Assembly: GCF_018449695.1 (NCBI RefSeq)
Contig: NZ_JAAVUY010000002.1
Coordinates: 124,001-188,000, forward strand
DNA from: Bradyrhizobium sp. dw_411
GTDB taxonomy: Bacteria; Pseudomonadota; Alphaproteobacteria; Rhizobiales; Xanthobacteraceae
Direction of reading: 5' to 3'
Length of the DNA stretch: 64,000 nucleotides
Shown piece after piece: positions 62,698 to 64,000 of the stretch (positions within the stretch are counted from its first letter, which is position 1; each line of letters begins with the position of its first letter). A model generated the notes under the pieces. The model saw only the letters and a program-made list of their open reading frames with translations. It was not told the origin of the DNA and made no database searches. A program made the position numbers and the translations under genes.

Positions 62698-62783
62698 GCC
62701 CAGAGACGGGTTCGATCAGCACTGCGCCGCCAGCCAGGCAGCCCGCTGGAACTAACGGCTGTGAGATGGTAACTTCCCTGCGC

Positions 62784-62966
62784 ATGAAAAAATCCGATAT
62801 AATCTGCCTGAAATGCCACGCGGGCTACCGGCGCGTTGAGCTTGCGTCTCGCGGTAGGGCGGGTGAATTCCGGTGCTTGCTTTGCGACCAGGTTCTTGAG
62901 GTGTTCGATGGCTCACGAGAGATCGCGATCCGTCTAACAGTCCAACCAGAGAAAATCTTCGAATAG
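62784..62966 (+). CDS. Small zinc-ribbon-like protein
   Basis: The protein has 60 residues from ATG 62784; an in-frame ATG at 62766 is an alternative. Two Cys pairs, DIICLKCHAGYRR and EFRCLLCDQVLEVFDG, are arranged as a zinc ribbon, ending in RLTVQPEKIFE. From memory, similar 60-residue proteins are scattered through rhizobial genomes without known function. It follows the remnant repeats, perhaps as part of the same accessory patch. Confidence 0.6.
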   Translation: MKKSDIICLKCHAGYRRVELASRGRAGEFRCLLCDQVLEVFDGSREIAIRLTVQPEKIFE

Positions 62967-63209
62967 TACTCGAAGCTTTCTGTCACCATATTTCGCTTAA
63001 ATTTGGCGCCTATGGCGGCGCGAGCGTTGATGGCTTCTAGCGACTGTCCCCGCTCTCACCTTACTGCCCGAGAGCGGAGATATTTCTACGATATCGATGC
63101 GGTGGCGGTTGAAGAGCAATCCGCTGTGAGAGTGGTCACGGCATAGAGACTAAGCATGGCGACCGGTTGGTCGCGAGATTGCCAGTTCGATATTCTCGAA
63201 CGATCTGCG

Positions 63210-63917
63210 TCAACCGCCTATTTCTTCGAGGACGTAATCTCGAATGACGCGGAAGCGAGAATCGGCTCTGTCCTGGCGAAACAGGGCGAACCGGTCGATA
63301 GCAAGCTTGTGGAGACTCATGTCGGAGAATCGGCTTTTTAACATCGCCATCGCGTGCTCTCGCCGCTCGGCGTCGAGCCTGCCTGTTAGCGTCATGTGAA
63401 AGCGAAACTCTTCCATCACGTAAGGGTAGCCCCAGCGGTCGAGATAGTCTCGTTGTCTTGGCGTGAGCTTGGCCGGATTTCGCCTGATACGATCTTCCGG
63501 AGTCAGGGGAGCACGAAATGAATCGAATTCGCGCGTAACCTCGGCGGCAAGGTGCGTTAGGTCTGCCGAGGGCGAGGCCGGAATCACGGCAATGAAGCCA
63601 TCGATGGAGTCCACAACGGGGTCAATGACCGGAATTTGCCGCGCCGTCGCGGCGAAGGTCTCGCAGGCCGCAGCGAGATCAGCCTCAGTCTTGCCGTCCG
63701 CGAGTGTCATCGGCGCTTTCAAGGTGGCGTGAAAGCCATATTTTCGCGGATCTGCCGTGATGTCCAGCCAGTCCGATCGGCTGAACGTTATGCCATCCGG
63801 AAAAGGCAGATCAGCCCCGTCATAAGCATCGTAGCCGAGTAGCTCCGTGCCAAAGCGGCCGAGTTCGCTGTCTCGCGCCGGCGCGTAATAGATTGCATAA
63901 CGTGGATAGATTCCCAT
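63210..63917 (-). CDS. DUF1045 / 2H-phosphodiesterase-like protein of phosphonate metabolism type
   Basis: The protein has 235 residues from ATG 63917; a GTG frame to 63941 is longer. It starts RYAIYYAPARDSELGRFGTE and has two HxT motifs, FHATLKAP and FHMTLTG, the catalytic pair of 2H phosphoesterases. DUF1045 proteins are usually encoded with the C-P lyase genes phnM/phnN and may act on a cyclic phosphate intermediate. The rest of such an operon would lie to the right of the window. Confidence 0.8.
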   Translation of the reverse strand: MGIYPRYAIYYAPARDSELGRFGTELLGYDAYDGADLPFPDGITFSRSDWLDITADPRKYGFHATLKAPMTLADGKTEADLAAACETFAATARQIPVIDPVVDSIDGFIAVIPASPSADLTHLAAEVTREFDSFRAPLTPEDRIRRNPAKLTPRQRDYLDRWGYPYVMEEFRFHMTLTGRLDAERREHAMAMLKSRFSDMSLHKLAIDRFALFRQDRADSRFRVIRDYVLEEIGG

Positions 63918-63937
63918 CGTCGCAGGATAGACCTCAA

Positions 63938-64000
63938 TCACGCCATCGCAACCGTTTGGCGCGAGATTGCGGGCGATTGGATCAGGCGGCTCGCGTCCGT
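63938..64000 (-). other. Possible 3' end of an upstream minus-strand gene
   Basis: A frame enters from the right edge and stops with TGA at 63938-63940, 20 bp before the DUF1045 start. Only 20 codons are visible, so coding status cannot be judged. A phn-type gene would be expected here from known DUF1045 contexts. Confidence 0.25.

Larger units (their letters stand above)
62188..62783. other. Non-coding region rich in hairpins and TTCCCTGTT repeats
   Basis: About 600 bp after the catabolic cluster contain no supported gene. They hold the CaiB promoter side, a strong GC hairpin (62355) and several TTCCCTGTT-type repeats with a long AT-rich hairpin (62662). Confidence 0.6.

Noticed and set aside
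1..64000. CRISPR arrays, tRNA or rRNA genes, riboswitches
   Set aside because: No regularly spaced repeats, cloverleaf-like sequences or recognisable riboswitch cores were seen in the intergenic regions by eye; a covariance-model scan was not possible.

Overview
The window looks like a chromosome segment of a GC-rich alphaproteobacterium of the Bradyrhizobium / Rhodopseudomonas / Afipia type (inference). The signs are codon use, the gene families present, the DUF2924/DUF3489/serine-recombinase trio, the TTCCCTGTT remnant repeats, and the abundance of CaiB/BaiF CoA-transferases, IclR regulators and Liv-type ABC transporters. No rRNA, tRNA or CRISPR array was recognised.

Layout. (1) 1-1.4 kb: the end of an unknown, AT-richer gene with a possible ADP-ribosyltransferase-like N terminus, and a hydroxylaminobenzene-mutase-like membrane protein. 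(2) 1.8-5.8 kb: an iron-uptake module with a TonB-dependent siderophore receptor, divergent from a PepSY membrane reductase and a translationally coupled 64-residue membrane protein; the shared promoter carries repeated TTAGA motifs. (3) 5.9-12.9 kb: a mobile island. It holds a frameshifted tyrosine-integrase remnant, a large serine recombinase with DUF2924 and DUF3489 partners, an XRE regulator, a secreted protein, a DUF5681 protein, a ParB-DNA methyltransferase fusion and an unknown protein. (4) 13.3-20.1 kb: a minus-strand stress/detoxification cluster with an alginate-export-type porin, exported VOC protein, DoxX, YtcJ-type amidohydrolase, XapX, isochorismatase-type hydrolase and AraC regulator. 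(5) 20.1-22.7 kb: an MhqO/MhqD-like quinone-detoxification pair with a divergent LysR regulator.

(6) 23.3-62.2 kb: about 39 kb of CoA-dependent catabolism. It includes five CaiB/BaiF proteins, two of them double-domain fusions. It also has three acyl-CoA dehydrogenases, three crotonase-fold enzymes (one BadI/MenB-like), a BadH-like SDR, a beta-hydroxyacid dehydrogenase, two carboxymuconolactone-decarboxylase-like proteins, two YqjM-like flavin reductases, a LeuCD-type dehydratase, two MmgE/PrpD proteins, an ADP-forming acyl-CoA synthetase, an MBL hydrolase, an MFS symporter and a complete Liv ABC importer. Three IclR and one LysR regulator sit inside it. The simplest reading is import of a carboxylic acid, CoA activation by ligase or transferase, desaturation, hydration or reduction, oxidation and C-C or ring cleavage. 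BadH/BadI similarity hints at an alicyclic acid and the LeuCD/PrpD proteins at a hydroxy-dicarboxylate branch; the real substrate is not known.

A palindrome ATTCCG-N5-CGGAAT occurs, exact or near-exact, at five promoter positions between 23.1 and 35.6 kb, including that of an IclR gene itself. This defines a probable local IclR regulon. (7) 62.2-64 kb: remnant repeats and hairpins, a small zinc-ribbon-like protein and a DUF1045 protein of the phosphonate-metabolism type.
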